Source: a virus. Taken from it: 30,631 bases of DNA. The stretch spans positions 1-30,631 of IMG/VR virus record IMGVR_UViG_3300010938_000108; one strand, 5' to 3'. Positions within the stretch are counted from its first letter, which is position 1. Each line of letters opens with the position of its first letter. The notes beneath the pieces were generated by a model that did no database searches, was not told where the DNA came from, and was given only the letters and a program-made list of their open reading frames with translations. Position numbers and translations under genes: made by a program. Shown here in pieces: positions 5,856-14,396 of the stretch.

Positions 5856-6358
5856 AATCAAAGGTTTTGGAGTTAAGGAAGGCGGGGGTTGCTTATACGA
5901 AAATCGCCGAGCAACTGAATATCCCCTGGGGAACGGTGTATAGCTGGTGTCGTAAGGCCGGGCTGGTGGTCAGCCGGTCCTCCCCCGACAATCCCGACCA
6001 CCCCGACAATCCCGACCACCCCGACAATCCCGACCACCCCGACAATCCCAACCTTCAACTTGAACTTCCCCAGCCGGAACTTCCGTCCCTTGAAGAATCT
6101 TCTTCCCAGGAGGAGATGGCCAAACGCATCCTAATCGCGGCCTTACCGGATGCCGCCAAGAAGCTCTGGGATGCTGTCCGCCAGGGCGGGAGGCCGACCT
6201 ACACTTCGATCCGGGCCGCTGAACTGATCCTCCGGGCCATGCGGATCCTGACCGATAAGCAGGAGGTGGCCATCGGGGTGACCATGCTCCAGCGGGCCAT
6301 CGAGGAGATCGTGAGCGAAGAGGCCGAAAAGCTGAATGCTGGATCAAACAACCATTGA
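5834..6358 (+). CDS. terS: Terminase small subunit
   Basis: A 174-residue protein with an N-terminal helix-turn-helix (residues about 8-42: VLELRKAGVAYTKIAEQLNI, then a recognition helix with GTVYSWCRK). It is joined by a PDNPDH repeat linker to a helical C-terminal region that should form the oligomerisation and TerL-binding part. TerS binds the packaging site and loads TerL. It lies directly upstream of terL with a 23-base overlap, the usual order. The repeat linker is unusual. Confidence 0.85.
   Translation: MVPENPLKSKVLELRKAGVAYTKIAEQLNIPWGTVYSWCRKAGLVVSRSSPDNPDHPDNPDHPDNPDHPDNPNLQLELPQPELPSLEESSSQEEMAKRILIAALPDAAKKLWDAVRQGGRPTYTSIRAAELILRAMRILTDKQEVAIGVTMLQRAIEEIVSEEAEKLNAGSNNH
5984..6052 (+). 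repeat. 18-bp tandem repeat (PDNPDH) in terS linker
   Basis: Three full 18-base units CCCGACAATCCCGACCAC (5984-6037) and a partial fourth (6038-6052). They encode a Pro/Asp/Asn/His linker between the DNA-binding and core domains. Unit number could easily vary by slippage without breaking the frame. Confidence 0.9.
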
Positions 6359-7817
6359 TGGAATTCGGGCCAAGGTGACGGAATTATTGGCGGAAGGTCT
6401 GCCCCCAGAACAAGTGAGCCACTTCCTCAAGGCCGGATATTATCCGCTGCCGGGCGGCCAGCGGAAATTCCATATTGCGGCCCGAGCTGCCGATTGGCCG
6501 AACCAGCCACGGTTCATCCTCATCGAGGGCAACCGAGGCGGCGGGAAAACCCATGCGGCTTTGGCTCAAGTCCTGCTGGATGATTGCCATCGGGCCGACG
6601 TCAATGCCTTGATCCTGCGTCGGATCGGGCTCGCCATGCGGGAGCAGATGGAGAGCCGCCAGTCGCGATTTTTGTTGCCCGGAACCTCCATGGAGTATGC
6701 CCGCAACACCGGAGTTATTCGCCTGGGCCAGTCCATCGTTCGGCTGGGTCATTATCATTCGGACCGCGACGTGGATCGCTACTTAGGACAGGAATATGAT
6801 GTCATCCTGGTGGAGGAGCTGACCCAGCTGACATTGAATAAGTTTCTGGACATTGTTTCCTGCTTGCGGACTTCTAAGCCCGGCTGGAGGCCGCGGCTAT
6901 ATGCCACCACCAACCCAGAGGGGATCGGATTTACTTGGGTGAAACGACTCTGGATCTCTCGGCGATACTCCCAAGGTGAATTCCCCGGCGACTATACCTC
7001 CATCCGCGTCATGCTGAATGAGAATCCCTATCTGGATCAGGAGGAATATCTCCGCTCCCTGGGGAGCCTTTCAGAGGTGAAATACAAAGCCTGGGTGGAG
7101 GGCTCCTGGGACATCGCGACCGGCCAGTTCTTCGATTTTGACCGGAGCCGGGTGGTCCGGCCCAAGATGGAAGAGGTCCCCCACTATTGGCAGACCTGGG
7201 GGGCTTACGACTATGGCTGGACCCATCCTTCCGCTTGGCTCTCCTTCGCCATGGACAGCTTCAAGAATGTGTGGACCATCCGCGAATGGGGCGGCCCGCG
7301 GAAGCCGCTCTGGGAGCAGGTGGCCGAGATTGCCGCTTGGCCGGAGGCCAAGCGATGGCGATTCGTCGCATGTTCCCCCGATATGTGGGGACATTACGAC
7401 GATGAAGGCAATACCATTGCCGCTAAGCTGGAGAAGGCTTTGAGGGAAGTGGGGATCCATGCTGTTCTGCGGCCGGCTTCCCCCGGCCGGATTCAGGGGG
7501 CGGCTGAAGTGCTCCATCGGCTGGGCGGGATGGGGAAAGAGCCGACCTGGTTCATCTGCGAGAATTGCGTTCGGCTCATCGAAACCTTGGGCTACCTGCA
7601 GCATGACCCTCATCAACCGGAGGATGTGCTCAAGGTGAACGCGGATGACCAGGGGGAAGGTGGAGATGACTTCTACGATGCGGCCCGCTACGGGCTGATG
7701 GCGATCTCCCAGGGAGCCGCCCCTTATCGGCCCATGATGCCAGGATATGCTCCTAAGCTGGCTCCGGCCCGATTGGGGGTCCCTCGACGCCGGAATGTTG
7801 CCATTGTGAGGAGTTAA
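6336..7817 (+). CDS. terL: Terminase large subunit (ATPase-nuclease)
   Basis: A 493-residue packaging motor. The Walker A variant is GNRGGGKT (residues 65-72), and Walker B is VILVEE (156-161) with the catalytic glutamate. The C-terminal RNase-H-like nuclease has candidate metal-binding acids Asp292 (AYDYGW), Asp349 (CSPDMWG) and Asp448 (DDFYDAARY). Length and layout match the SPP1/T4-like family. It pumps genomic DNA into the prohead and cuts concatemers. The start overlaps terS. All motifs are intact. Confidence 0.95.
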   Translation: MLDQTTIDGIRAKVTELLAEGLPPEQVSHFLKAGYYPLPGGQRKFHIAARAADWPNQPRFILIEGNRGGGKTHAALAQVLLDDCHRADVNALILRRIGLAMREQMESRQSRFLLPGTSMEYARNTGVIRLGQSIVRLGHYHSDRDVDRYLGQEYDVILVEELTQLTLNKFLDIVSCLRTSKPGWRPRLYATTNPEGIGFTWVKRLWISRRYSQGEFPGDYTSIRVMLNENPYLDQEEYLRSLGSLSEVKYKAWVEGSWDIATGQFFDFDRSRVVRPKMEEVPHYWQTWGAYDYGWTHPSAWLSFAMDSFKNVWTIREWGGPRKPLWEQVAEIAAWPEAKRWRFVACSPDMWGHYDDEGNTIAAKLEKALREVGIHAVLRPASPGRIQGAAEVLHRLGGMGKEPTWFICENCVRLIETLGYLQHDPHQPEDVLKVNADDQGEGGDDFYDAARYGLMAISQGAAPYRPMMPGYAPKLAPARLGVPRRRNVAIVRS

Positions 7818-7820
7818 GCC

Positions 7821-9095
7821 ATGAGCAATGCTGAATACATCGCGACCTATCGGAGATACTTCAATGGGCAATTCTCCGAATTTCAGAGATCCATTACGGA
7901 TCGGCAGAGGCAGTATGTCTTCCAGGCTGAAGCCTTAGGTTGGAACCTCTGCCGCAAGGCTGTCCAGAGCTTCGCCAATCGGCTGCAGCTGGTCAACCTT
8001 TCTCCCTTGCAGGAAGTGGATGCCGATGTCGCTCGGCAGATCTGGAACTGGCTCGCTAACTCCCGAATCGACATGCTCCAAAAGCAGCTTTACGAGGCCA
8101 CAATCCGGGACGGAGCGGCCTACATCTTGGCTTATTTTGATCAAGAGCCGCGGATTACAGTCCACGAAGCCTATGACGGCCGAGCCGGGTTCGTTACGGT
8201 TCGGGATGGTACGACCAACGAAGTTCGCATGTTCCAGCATTTCTTCCAGCAGGAAGAAGCGGATGGGCTGGCGGACATTCGGGTGGAATATCATCCCGAC
8301 CGCATCCTAGTTTATCGCGAGGATGAATTGGATTCGGAACAGGACTGGCCTTTGGGGTTTCCAGTCTTCGAGTTCCAATATCCAGGCGGAAGCAAGCTCC
8401 ATCCCCTCCTGGGCATCCAGGATTTGCTGAACAAGAGCCTGATGGATCTCATGGAATTTGCCGACAAAGCGGTTTATCCGACGAAGTTCGTCTTTGGGGC
8501 CTCCCGCAGCTATGATGAATCGACCGGAGAGCCCATCCCCTTCGAGGTGGGCCCGGATGTGGTCTGGTCTTCCAGCAATCCGGCCGACAAAGATGTCCAA
8601 ATCGGCCAACTGGAGCCCGCTCCACTGGATGCCCTGAAAGGCGTTATCGATACTTATCGGAAGATCTTCGTGGAGGTGGGCAACTTAAGCCCTATTGACT
8701 TCATGCATTTTGGGACTGAAGCCTGGTCGGGGATAGCCTTGGCGACCCTGGAAAGCAGCTTCCTGGCCGAGGTCACTTCAATCCAGATCGCTTGGGGCAA
8801 TATCTGGGAAGATATTGGCCGCTATTTGGTTAAGCTCTATAATGCCCAACAGACCGGGCCCAAACTCGTGGAGGATGCCGGTTTGGATGCTCAGTGGAAG
8901 GATCCCCGGGTGAAGGATGAATCCTTCTGGAATATCCTGCAGCTGAAGGCGACTACCTTGGGCTGGAGTATCGAGCAGATCCAGCGGGAGGCCGGGTTGA
9001 CGGAGGAAGAGATCAAACGAATGGCCTCGGAGCGGGCCTTGGCCTCTGAACCCCGGATGCGGCAGGTCCAGTCGCTATTCCCGCCGCAAAGTTAA
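7821..9095 (+). CDS. Portal protein (SPP1 gp6-like)
   Basis: 424 residues immediately downstream of terL with GGAG before the ATG. Typical portal features include an N-terminal region ending in helices (CRKAVQSFANRLQLVN), a central beta-rich wing (TVHEAYDGRAGFVTVRDG), and a helical stem and crown (LGIQDLLNKSLMDLMEFADKA; GIALATLESSFLAEVTSIQ). The dodecameric portal forms the head vertex through which DNA passes. It is shorter than some relatives but complete. Confidence 0.9.
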   Translation: MSNAEYIATYRRYFNGQFSEFQRSITDRQRQYVFQAEALGWNLCRKAVQSFANRLQLVNLSPLQEVDADVARQIWNWLANSRIDMLQKQLYEATIRDGAAYILAYFDQEPRITVHEAYDGRAGFVTVRDGTTNEVRMFQHFFQQEEADGLADIRVEYHPDRILVYREDELDSEQDWPLGFPVFEFQYPGGSKLHPLLGIQDLLNKSLMDLMEFADKAVYPTKFVFGASRSYDESTGEPIPFEVGPDVVWSSSNPADKDVQIGQLEPAPLDALKGVIDTYRKIFVEVGNLSPIDFMHFGTEAWSGIALATLESSFLAEVTSIQIAWGNIWEDIGRYLVKLYNAQQTGPKLVEDAGLDAQWKDPRVKDESFWNILQLKATTLGWSIEQIQREAGLTEEEIKRMASERALASEPRMRQVQSLFPPQS

Positions 9096-9147
9096 TATAA
9101 GAGAAGTTATCGGACGTCGAGATCCGATTCCCAAATCGTGAGCTTTT

Positions 9148-11058
9148 ATGAGGAACTTCAGCATAGCACGGATCGTGGCGAGCCTTCGGACCCTGGATGA
9201 GCCCCTGGCCGAGATGGAAATGTTGGCCGAGGATTTCATGGGATTCCGGGCCTACGATTTGGTCTATATCGCCACGGCCAACCATCCGCTGCTAGGCACG
9301 AATGGACTCTTCGATTCCGACTGGGAGGCCATCCAGTTCCTGGATGAGCTTCAACCCGCCGCTGAGAACCTCTTCTTTGCGGCTTCTTGGCTGGGGCGGC
9401 AGAGACAGCCTTCCGTCAAAATCTACCAACTGGCGGTCCAAAGCAATATCGGTGAATGGCGGAATCGGATGCTATCCCTGGCATATCGCCAGAGGGCGGA
9501 TACGCCCGAGTTGCTCCCCAATCTGGATCGGAAGCCGACTCGGGCCGAGTTCGCGAATATGGCCGGCAATCTCACCGCCGGATTGACCCGGAAATCCTAT
9601 TATACCGCCCGCTTCCATGATTCCTCCGGGCCGGTGATCCGGCTCATGTCACCGGTGGAGCATTGTACGACCTGCCCCACCAAGGCTCGGCGTTACCCCT
9701 CCTGGGCAGATATGGTCCAGGAGGCCGGAATCCCCGGAGATGGCAGTGACGAATGCTTCTTCAATTGTAAATGTCGAGTCATCTTCCCGGAGGAGGTAAA
9801 AGATAAAGGCCGGGAGGCCAACAAATATCTGGACCTGGAAGATTTTGATGAGATGATCGCCGAGATCCGGGCCAAGGTGGGAGCCAAGCTGGGCGGAGCT
9901 AAAGTTCCCGGCGCGAAGAAGGCGAAACAACCTTCCGCCCCCTCCCCTCTTGCTAAGCAGGCGATGCAGATTATAGATGAAGAAATGGAGAGGATTTATC
10001 AGGAATACATGGCCTCCCCTCGGGACCGGTCGGCCGAGAAGAAGTTCATCAAGGCCATCCAGGAGAAGCGTGAGGAGAGGAAGGCTTTGGGAGTGGATGT
10101 TCCGGTCCGGCGGGCCGATGGGAAGGTTCGGTTCGCCGCTTATGCTCATCTGGACATCGAAACGGCTATCCAAAGATATATGGAAGAGGTCTGGCCGGAA
10201 GTTCGGCAGTGGGCCATGGATCGGTTCCGGCGGGCGGGCTGGGAGTTCGACTCCTGGGAGCAGATGATGGAGGATACTGCTCAACTGGTGGAGAAGGCTT
10301 TAACGACTTCCGAGCAAATACAGACCGAGACGGATCTGGAAGCTCAAGGCAAGTTGATCCAGAAATATTGGGAATACCGCGATGAGCTTTCCGAAAGGGA
10401 ACGGATCTTGAATATGGCGATCCTGCATTTTATAGATGACACCACCGAGAAGGGGATGCCGTATATCCAGCAGTTTTCAGCCGAGACGGACATTACCAGG
10501 AAGGCCAAAACCATCTATGAGACCCCCGGGGAATGCAATTGGCAGAAGTACCACACCATCAGTCCTATAAATCTAGAGGAGGACCTCTCCGGGCCTGCAC
10601 GATACCAGGCTTTGGGTGATGTCGGAGGCCACGATACGATCTTCCTAAATGATGAGACGAAGGACCCCATTCACTGGCATGAATACGCCCATCATGTGGC
10701 CGATACCTGCCCTTGGGTTCGGCAGCGGGAGATCGAACTGATGGATTCGCGTTGCGCCAATGAGCCGGTACAAACTTTCAAAGTTATCAATACGACCTGG
10801 AAGGGACGTCGGGACAAGTTTCCTTCCGCATACATGGGGAGGGATTATCTGTCGCCCCAAGGGACAAGGATCGCCACCGAAATCATGTCGGAAGGGGCTC
10901 ATATCATCTACGGGAGCCTGGGCCGGGGCGGGTTCTCATCCATCAATTATGGATTGCATTATCGCGACCAGTTCAACTACAGTGTACTGATCAACATTGC
11001 AGAAGGCCGGGAAGACTTCATCGCCTTCTTCATTGGCATGTTTCAGGGGGTTTTCTGA
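9148..11058 (+). CDS. MuF-like minor head protein fused to a zincin-like metallopeptidase domain
   Basis: The N-terminal half (about residues 1-230) is MuF-like. It has the C-x-x-C (EHCTTCP) and PGDGSDECFFNCKCRV segments typical of the minor capsid protein that sits near the portal. A charged helical linker follows (about 230-450). The C-terminal domain has HEYAHH at residues 511-516, an HExxH zinc site, and a later TEIMSEG (Glu578) as candidate third ligand. It ends with EDFIAFFIGMFQG. MuF proteins with C-terminal enzyme or toxin domains are known. Here the domain would be a peptidase acting in the head or delivered with DNA. No good RBS precedes 9148, and a GTG at 9138 opens a 20-codon ORF in another frame. 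Confidence 0.85.
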   Translation: MRNFSIARIVASLRTLDEPLAEMEMLAEDFMGFRAYDLVYIATANHPLLGTNGLFDSDWEAIQFLDELQPAAENLFFAASWLGRQRQPSVKIYQLAVQSNIGEWRNRMLSLAYRQRADTPELLPNLDRKPTRAEFANMAGNLTAGLTRKSYYTARFHDSSGPVIRLMSPVEHCTTCPTKARRYPSWADMVQEAGIPGDGSDECFFNCKCRVIFPEEVKDKGREANKYLDLEDFDEMIAEIRAKVGAKLGGAKVPGAKKAKQPSAPSPLAKQAMQIIDEEMERIYQEYMASPRDRSAEKKFIKAIQEKREERKALGVDVPVRRADGKVRFAAYAHLDIETAIQRYMEEVWPEVRQWAMDRFRRAGWEFDSWEQMMEDTAQLVEKALTTSEQIQTETDLEAQGKLIQKYWEYRDELSERERILNMAILHFIDDTTEKGMPYIQQFSAETDITRKAKTIYETPGECNWQKYHTISPINLEEDLSGPARYQALGDVGGHDTIFLNDETKDPIHWHEYAHHVADTCPWVRQREIELMDSRCANEPVQTFKVINTTWKGRRDKFPSAYMGRDYLSPQGTRIATEIMSEGAHIIYGSLGRGGFSSINYGLHYRDQFNYSVLINIAEGREDFIAFFIGMFQGVF

Positions 11059-11061
11059 AAA

Positions 11062-11316
11062 ATGATATACATCTTGGAGTGGCGAGGCTACATTTTGAGG
11101 TTTGACGCCGAGGCCAGGAAGTTCATCGATCCGCCTATTGATGTTTCCTTTATGGAGTGGGAGATCCCTATTGCCATGTCCATTCTCACTCCGATATGGC
11201 CCAAGGGGGCCCTAGGGGTTCACCTTCTATGCGAGAAGTATCACATGAGATGTCTCAATTCGCCTCGTTTCAAGGCGGGACCAAATCCCGACGAGTTTGT
11301 GCCTGATGAAGGGTAA
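11062..11316 (+). CDS. Hypothetical protein, 84 aa, directly downstream of the MuF-metallopeptidase
   Basis: It starts three bases after the MuF stop, with only a weak upstream purine stretch. The start MIYILEWRGYILRFDAEARKF suggests a small beta-rich domain; a cysteine pair (C57 and C64) is present. No family is recognised. Its place immediately after a gene carrying an enzyme domain is where immunity or inhibitor genes usually lie, but that is inference only. Confidence 0.55.
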   Translation: MIYILEWRGYILRFDAEARKFIDPPIDVSFMEWEIPIAMSILTPIWPKGALGVHLLCEKYHMRCLNSPRFKAGPNPDEFVPDEG

Positions 11317-11507
11317 CTTTCCAGAGATGAGCAGGCTGAAGAAAGGCAGCCTTCCGGCAAAGCCCGGTAAAGATGACGAGAGATGCCATTCCGATCAGAA
11401 AAGCAACGAAGATGGATGTGGGTCCACCATCCCGATATTGCGCGACGATGGGCCCACAAGTATGGCAGTAAGCCGCGACCATTGCGCCGTGGCAAGAAGA
11501 GGAGGAA
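11317..11507 (+). other. Non-coding gap of 191 bases holding a 23-bp repeat
   Basis: No convincing + strand gene. The segment at 11333-11355 is identical to 27918-27940. After the stop at 11316 the same frame would continue with AEERQPSGKAR before another stop, recalling AEERQPS at the end of the 27.9-kb methyltransferase. On the - strand a reading frame has a hydrophobic segment but no supporting RBS. The stretch may be the remains of a lost gene. Confidence 0.55.
11333..11355 (+). repeat. 23-bp direct repeat, copy 1 (copy 2 at 27918-27940)
   Basis: It contains GGCTGAAGAAAGGCAGCC, a GGCTG/CAGCC hairpin. It is identical over 23 bases to a stretch 16.6 kb away and read in the same coding frame (AEERQPS). 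Confidence 0.85.
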
Positions 11508-11510
11508 ATG

Positions 11511-12158
11511 ATGGCCGACATTTCCATCTATAATGAAGTTGTTGCCAGCGGCATCGAGGGTTTCTCTGGGCCGCGGCAATGGGCCTTCTTCTCCTGGGCC
11601 GCCGAGAATTTGCCATGCCAGCGGATCCTCATGCTGGGGGTATATCGCGGCTTCGACATTGCACTACTGGCCAAGCTGCTCCTGGCCGCGGGCCGGGAAG
11701 AATGGCATATCGATGGGGTGGACCTTTTCAAGGATGCCCCGATCTCCGACTGGACCGAGGAGCAGAAGAAGAAGAAGAAGTGGCAATCGGCAATGGGGGT
11801 CCCGCCGCCTTCCCTCCAGGCCAGCCGCCAAAAGCTCAAGAAGGCCCTGGGCCCCCACTATGGCCAGGTGACATTATACCAGACTTCGGCTGAATCCTAC
11901 CTGGCCCGCCGGCCGGAGGGGAAGTATGATTGGGTGTACATCGACACCAGCCATGACTATGAGAGCACCTTGCGGCAGATCGACCTTTCCATCCCGGTCG
12001 TCAAGCAAGGTGGCTGGCTGGCCGGGGATGACTTCGCGGAAGGCCCCCAGTGGCCCACTTGGGGGGTTCCGCGAGCGGTCAAAGAGAGATTTGGTGAGAA
12101 GTATCGACTTTTCGCCAACTGGGTTTGGTTGGCGAGAAAAGAAGATTATCTCTCTTGA
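11511..12158 (+). CDS. Class I SAM-dependent methyltransferase (Methyltransf_24-like)
   Basis: 215 residues. Motif I is ILMLGVYRGFDIALLAKLL (about residues 40-58), followed by an acidic strand end (HIDGVDLF). Motif IV/post-IV is YDWVYIDTSHDYESTLRQID, then a strand containing GGWLAGDDF. The pattern matches the family that methylates sugars, glycan-linked or small-molecule substrates, not the DNA methyltransferases (no DPPY or PC motif). It sits between the minor head protein and the scaffold gene, which suggests a virion-related substrate. ATGs at 11508 and 11511 are both possible; the second has better spacing from GGAGG. Confidence 0.8.
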   Translation: MADISIYNEVVASGIEGFSGPRQWAFFSWAAENLPCQRILMLGVYRGFDIALLAKLLLAAGREEWHIDGVDLFKDAPISDWTEEQKKKKKWQSAMGVPPPSLQASRQKLKKALGPHYGQVTLYQTSAESYLARRPEGKYDWVYIDTSHDYESTLRQIDLSIPVVKQGGWLAGDDFAEGPQWPTWGVPRAVKERFGEKYRLFANWVWLARKEDYLS

Positions 12159-12183
12159 CTTTTCTTGACAAATCTGTTATAAT
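12155..12183 (+). promoter_or_regulatory. Promoter for scaffold/capsid unit (TTGACT-N17-TATAAT, extended -10)
   Basis: TTGACT (12155-12160), 17-base spacer, TGTTATAAT (12175-12183). It overlaps the end of the methyltransferase gene. The predicted start near 12190 places GGAGG (12190-12194) at the very 5' end of the message, eight bases before ATG 12203. It shares AATCTGTTATAAT with the 4158 promoter. Confidence 0.85.
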
Positions 12184-12202
12184 AAGGATGGAGGATTTCG
12201 AC

Positions 12203-12787
12203 ATGCCCGATACTGATCCGGTTGATCAGCAACCGATTCCGCCTGAGCCGGAAGGCGTTGACAATCCGCTTCCCGCTGGTGAAGAGGCCAGCGTCCCCAA
12301 GATGATCCCTAAGGCCCGCTTCGATGAGGTGAACAACAAGTATCGCGAACTGCTTCGTTGGAAGCAGGAGATGGAGTCCAAGCAGGCCAAGGAAGAAGAG
12401 GAGAGGTTGAGAGCTCAGGCGGAGTGGAAGGCCCTGGCCGAGAAGCTGGAAACTGAAAGGAACGAATTCCAGCGGAAGGCCCAGGAACTGGAAACGGCAG
12501 TCCTGGAAAGGGACCGCCAGACAGCCTTCTGGACTGAAGCTGGAAAGGCGGGCATCCCTGGCGACCGGATTCCAGATGCCTACCGCCTGGTGGATTGGGT
12601 GGAAGGTTTGGATCCGGCAACTGCCGTCAAAGAACTGATCCAGAAGCGCCCCTGGCTGATCGGCCCTTCTTCTCCTTCCTTGCCACATCATCCAGAAGCG
12701 GGCAAGGGGCCCGGCGGGGCCAACCGCAGCGGGTTGGCTTCCGGGATTCGATACTTGCCGCCTGGAGTGATCCCTCCGCGGCAATAG
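12203..12787 (+). CDS. Capsid scaffolding protein
   Basis: 194 residues from ATG 12203. Earlier in-frame starts (12125) would put the promoter inside the gene. The protein has an acidic, proline-rich N-terminus, then a long coiled coil (about residues 30-115: RFDEVNNKYRELLRWKQEME and KALAEKLETERNEFQRKAQE). A C-terminal helix and a Gly/Pro tail follow. This is the standard layout of phage scaffolds (GP20-like), which template prohead assembly and then leave. It lies just before the decoration and capsid genes, as expected. Confidence 0.85.
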   Translation: MPDTDPVDQQPIPPEPEGVDNPLPAGEEASVPKMIPKARFDEVNNKYRELLRWKQEMESKQAKEEEERLRAQAEWKALAEKLETERNEFQRKAQELETAVLERDRQTAFWTEAGKAGIPGDRIPDAYRLVDWVEGLDPATAVKELIQKRPWLIGPSSPSLPHHPEAGKGPGGANRSGLASGIRYLPPGVIPPRQ

Positions 12788-12802
12788 GAAGGAGAGAAAC
12801 TC

Positions 12803-13243
12803 ATGGCTGATCAAACTGTAACCGCCGCCAATGTCAAATGGCTGGGCGGGACACCCCTCTTGCGCTTCAAGGCTGGGGAGACGCTCACCCACGGCATGGC
12901 GGTCGTCCTCGGAACCTCTGCCGATACAGTCCTCGCCGCCGACGCAGATGCTCAGGCCCGGGCTGGGGTCATCGGGATTGTTGTGGCCCACATGCCCAAC
13001 CTGGCGGCCGATGCTTCCGTTGTCTCCGGGGAGATGGTGGACGTTGCTGTTTCCGGTAGTGTTATCACGGGCTTCTCCGGCATGACAACCGGAGCAGTTT
13101 TATATGCCTCCACCAACTCTGGCAAGATCTGCCCCTATTCCGACTTCACTTCGGGGGATTACGCTTGCCAGGTAGGTGTTGCCAAGAACGCAACGGATCT
13201 TCTGATCCTGTGCGGTGCCCGACCGGTAGCCGCGATTGCCTAG
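12803..13243 (+). CDS. Head decoration/capsid-stabilising protein (DUF2190-like)
   Basis: 146 residues, Ala/Gly/Val-rich and beta-structured. It has a typical 'FKAGETLTHGMAVVLG...ADTVLAADADAQARAGVIGIV' run and a GEMVDVAVSG strand. This composition and the position directly before the major capsid gene match small decoration proteins that bind the capsid surface after expansion. A GGAAGGAG RBS is present. Confidence 0.8.
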   Translation: MADQTVTAANVKWLGGTPLLRFKAGETLTHGMAVVLGTSADTVLAADADAQARAGVIGIVVAHMPNLAADASVVSGEMVDVAVSGSVITGFSGMTTGAVLYASTNSGKICPYSDFTSGDYACQVGVAKNATDLLILCGARPVAAIA

Positions 13244-13264
13244 CTAGGAAGGAGGAAACGAACC

Positions 13265-14329
13265 ATGTTTGGATTAAACGATATTGCAACCCTCAAGCTT
13301 GGCGATGGCATCGATTCGGCTATCCTGCAGCGCCAAGCTCTAAAAGATGGGACCACTTTTGAGTGGGTTCTCAACGAGATCCAGAATGCCGTCAATGCCT
13401 TCAATGCCGCGACGGATCCATTGATCGCCTCCCTTTGTGGGGTGACCGATGACCTGTTCGTTCAAGTCCCCCAAGGGACCTTGGAGTTCAGTGCCGCCAG
13501 CGAAGAAGCCCGGCCCTACGCCCAGCGGACTTCGGTCCAGGGCTGGATGCTGGAGCCGGTCCAGGAGGATCTGGAGCTTCGCTTCACTTGGCAATATCTG
13601 CGGAATGCCACCCGCAGTCGTGTCCAGGAGCAGATCCAGTTGGCGATCCAAGCCGCCCGCGACGCGATCCAATATCATGTCCTGCGGCGGCTGATGGTTT
13701 CGGCGGAAACCGCTGTGGAATCCGGTTATTCCCCCGGCCTGGCGAGTGGAAGTTCGCTGGTTCCCTATACGCCTCCGAAATATATGGGCCAGACCTTCCT
13801 TTCCACCCACAGCCATTATAACCGGGCCGATGGTCTGGATGATTGCGCGGCTGCAAATTCGGCGGACCTGATTGAGCATGGCTTCGCGCCGCCCTTTGTG
13901 CACTTAGTGTCGGCCGCCGACCTCACTTCCTGGCAGAGTGAAACAAACTTCATCAAGCCACAAGTGGGGCCGGTGATCCCATCCACGGCCGCGGCCTCGG
14001 TACAAGGGACTGAGTTTGAATACGGTCCCTTGGGGCTGTGGAACATCGGCTATTGCGCCGACGGTTATGTCCAGCCGGTGCCGCGGATCCCCAGCCAATA
14101 TACCGCGACGGTGAAGAGCTTTGGGATCAACAACCCTCAGAACGTCCTGGCCGTCAAGTTCTCGGACGACTTGAAGGTTCCGCTGGCCGTGCGCCCAGAT
14201 CGGGATCTGGTCTATGATGGCATCTATCTCTATCTGGAATTCTGGATCGGGGTCAAGAACCCCATTGGGGGTGCCTGCGCTTACAATGCCAGCTCCGGCA
14301 ATTACACCGATCCAACGGTGAATCGGTAA
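13265..14329 (+). CDS. Major capsid protein
   Basis: 354 residues with a very strong RBS (GGAAGGAGG). HK97-fold features can be inferred. An N-terminal helical arm is followed by an extended loop region (PQGTLEFSAASEEARPYAQR). A long spine-like helix reads RSRVQEQIQLAIQAARDAIQ, and the C-terminal beta segments contain DRDLVYDGIYLYLEFWIGVKN. Position after scaffold and decoration genes and before connectors supports the call. No N-terminal protease site is obvious. Confidence 0.85.
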   Translation: MFGLNDIATLKLGDGIDSAILQRQALKDGTTFEWVLNEIQNAVNAFNAATDPLIASLCGVTDDLFVQVPQGTLEFSAASEEARPYAQRTSVQGWMLEPVQEDLELRFTWQYLRNATRSRVQEQIQLAIQAARDAIQYHVLRRLMVSAETAVESGYSPGLASGSSLVPYTPPKYMGQTFLSTHSHYNRADGLDDCAAANSADLIEHGFAPPFVHLVSAADLTSWQSETNFIKPQVGPVIPSTAAASVQGTEFEYGPLGLWNIGYCADGYVQPVPRIPSQYTATVKSFGINNPQNVLAVKFSDDLKVPLAVRPDRDLVYDGIYLYLEFWIGVKNPIGGACAYNASSGNYTDPTVNR

Positions 14330-14334
14330 GATCA

Positions 14335-14368
14335 GGAGGGATTTTGCCCATTAGGGCAAAGTCCCTCC
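14335..14368 (+). promoter_or_regulatory. Post-capsid 15-bp hairpin (no T-run)
   Basis: GGAGGGATTTTGCCC (14335-14349), loop ATTA, GGGCAAAGTCCCTCC (14354-14368); one G-U pair. It is followed by an A-run and an RBS rather than T residues. It probably stabilises or trims the capsid message instead of fully terminating it. Confidence 0.75.
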
Positions 14369-14396
14369 CCACTAAAAAAAAGGAGGATCCAAGAAA

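Noticed and set aside
5873-6058. - strand ORF with repeated VGIVGVVG.
   Set aside because: Reverse reading of the PDNPDH repeat of terS; no start signal.
11270-11527. - strand 85-aa ORF with a hydrophobic segment (SIFVAFLIGMASLVIFTG).
   Set aside because: It overlaps the 11062 gene end and the methyltransferase RBS, and has no RBS or promoter of its own on the - strand. It is probably chance.
12125-12202. Longer start for the scaffold gene.
   Set aside because: The added codons contain the TTGACT-N17-TATAAT promoter; the GGAGG-ATG at 12203 is correctly spaced.
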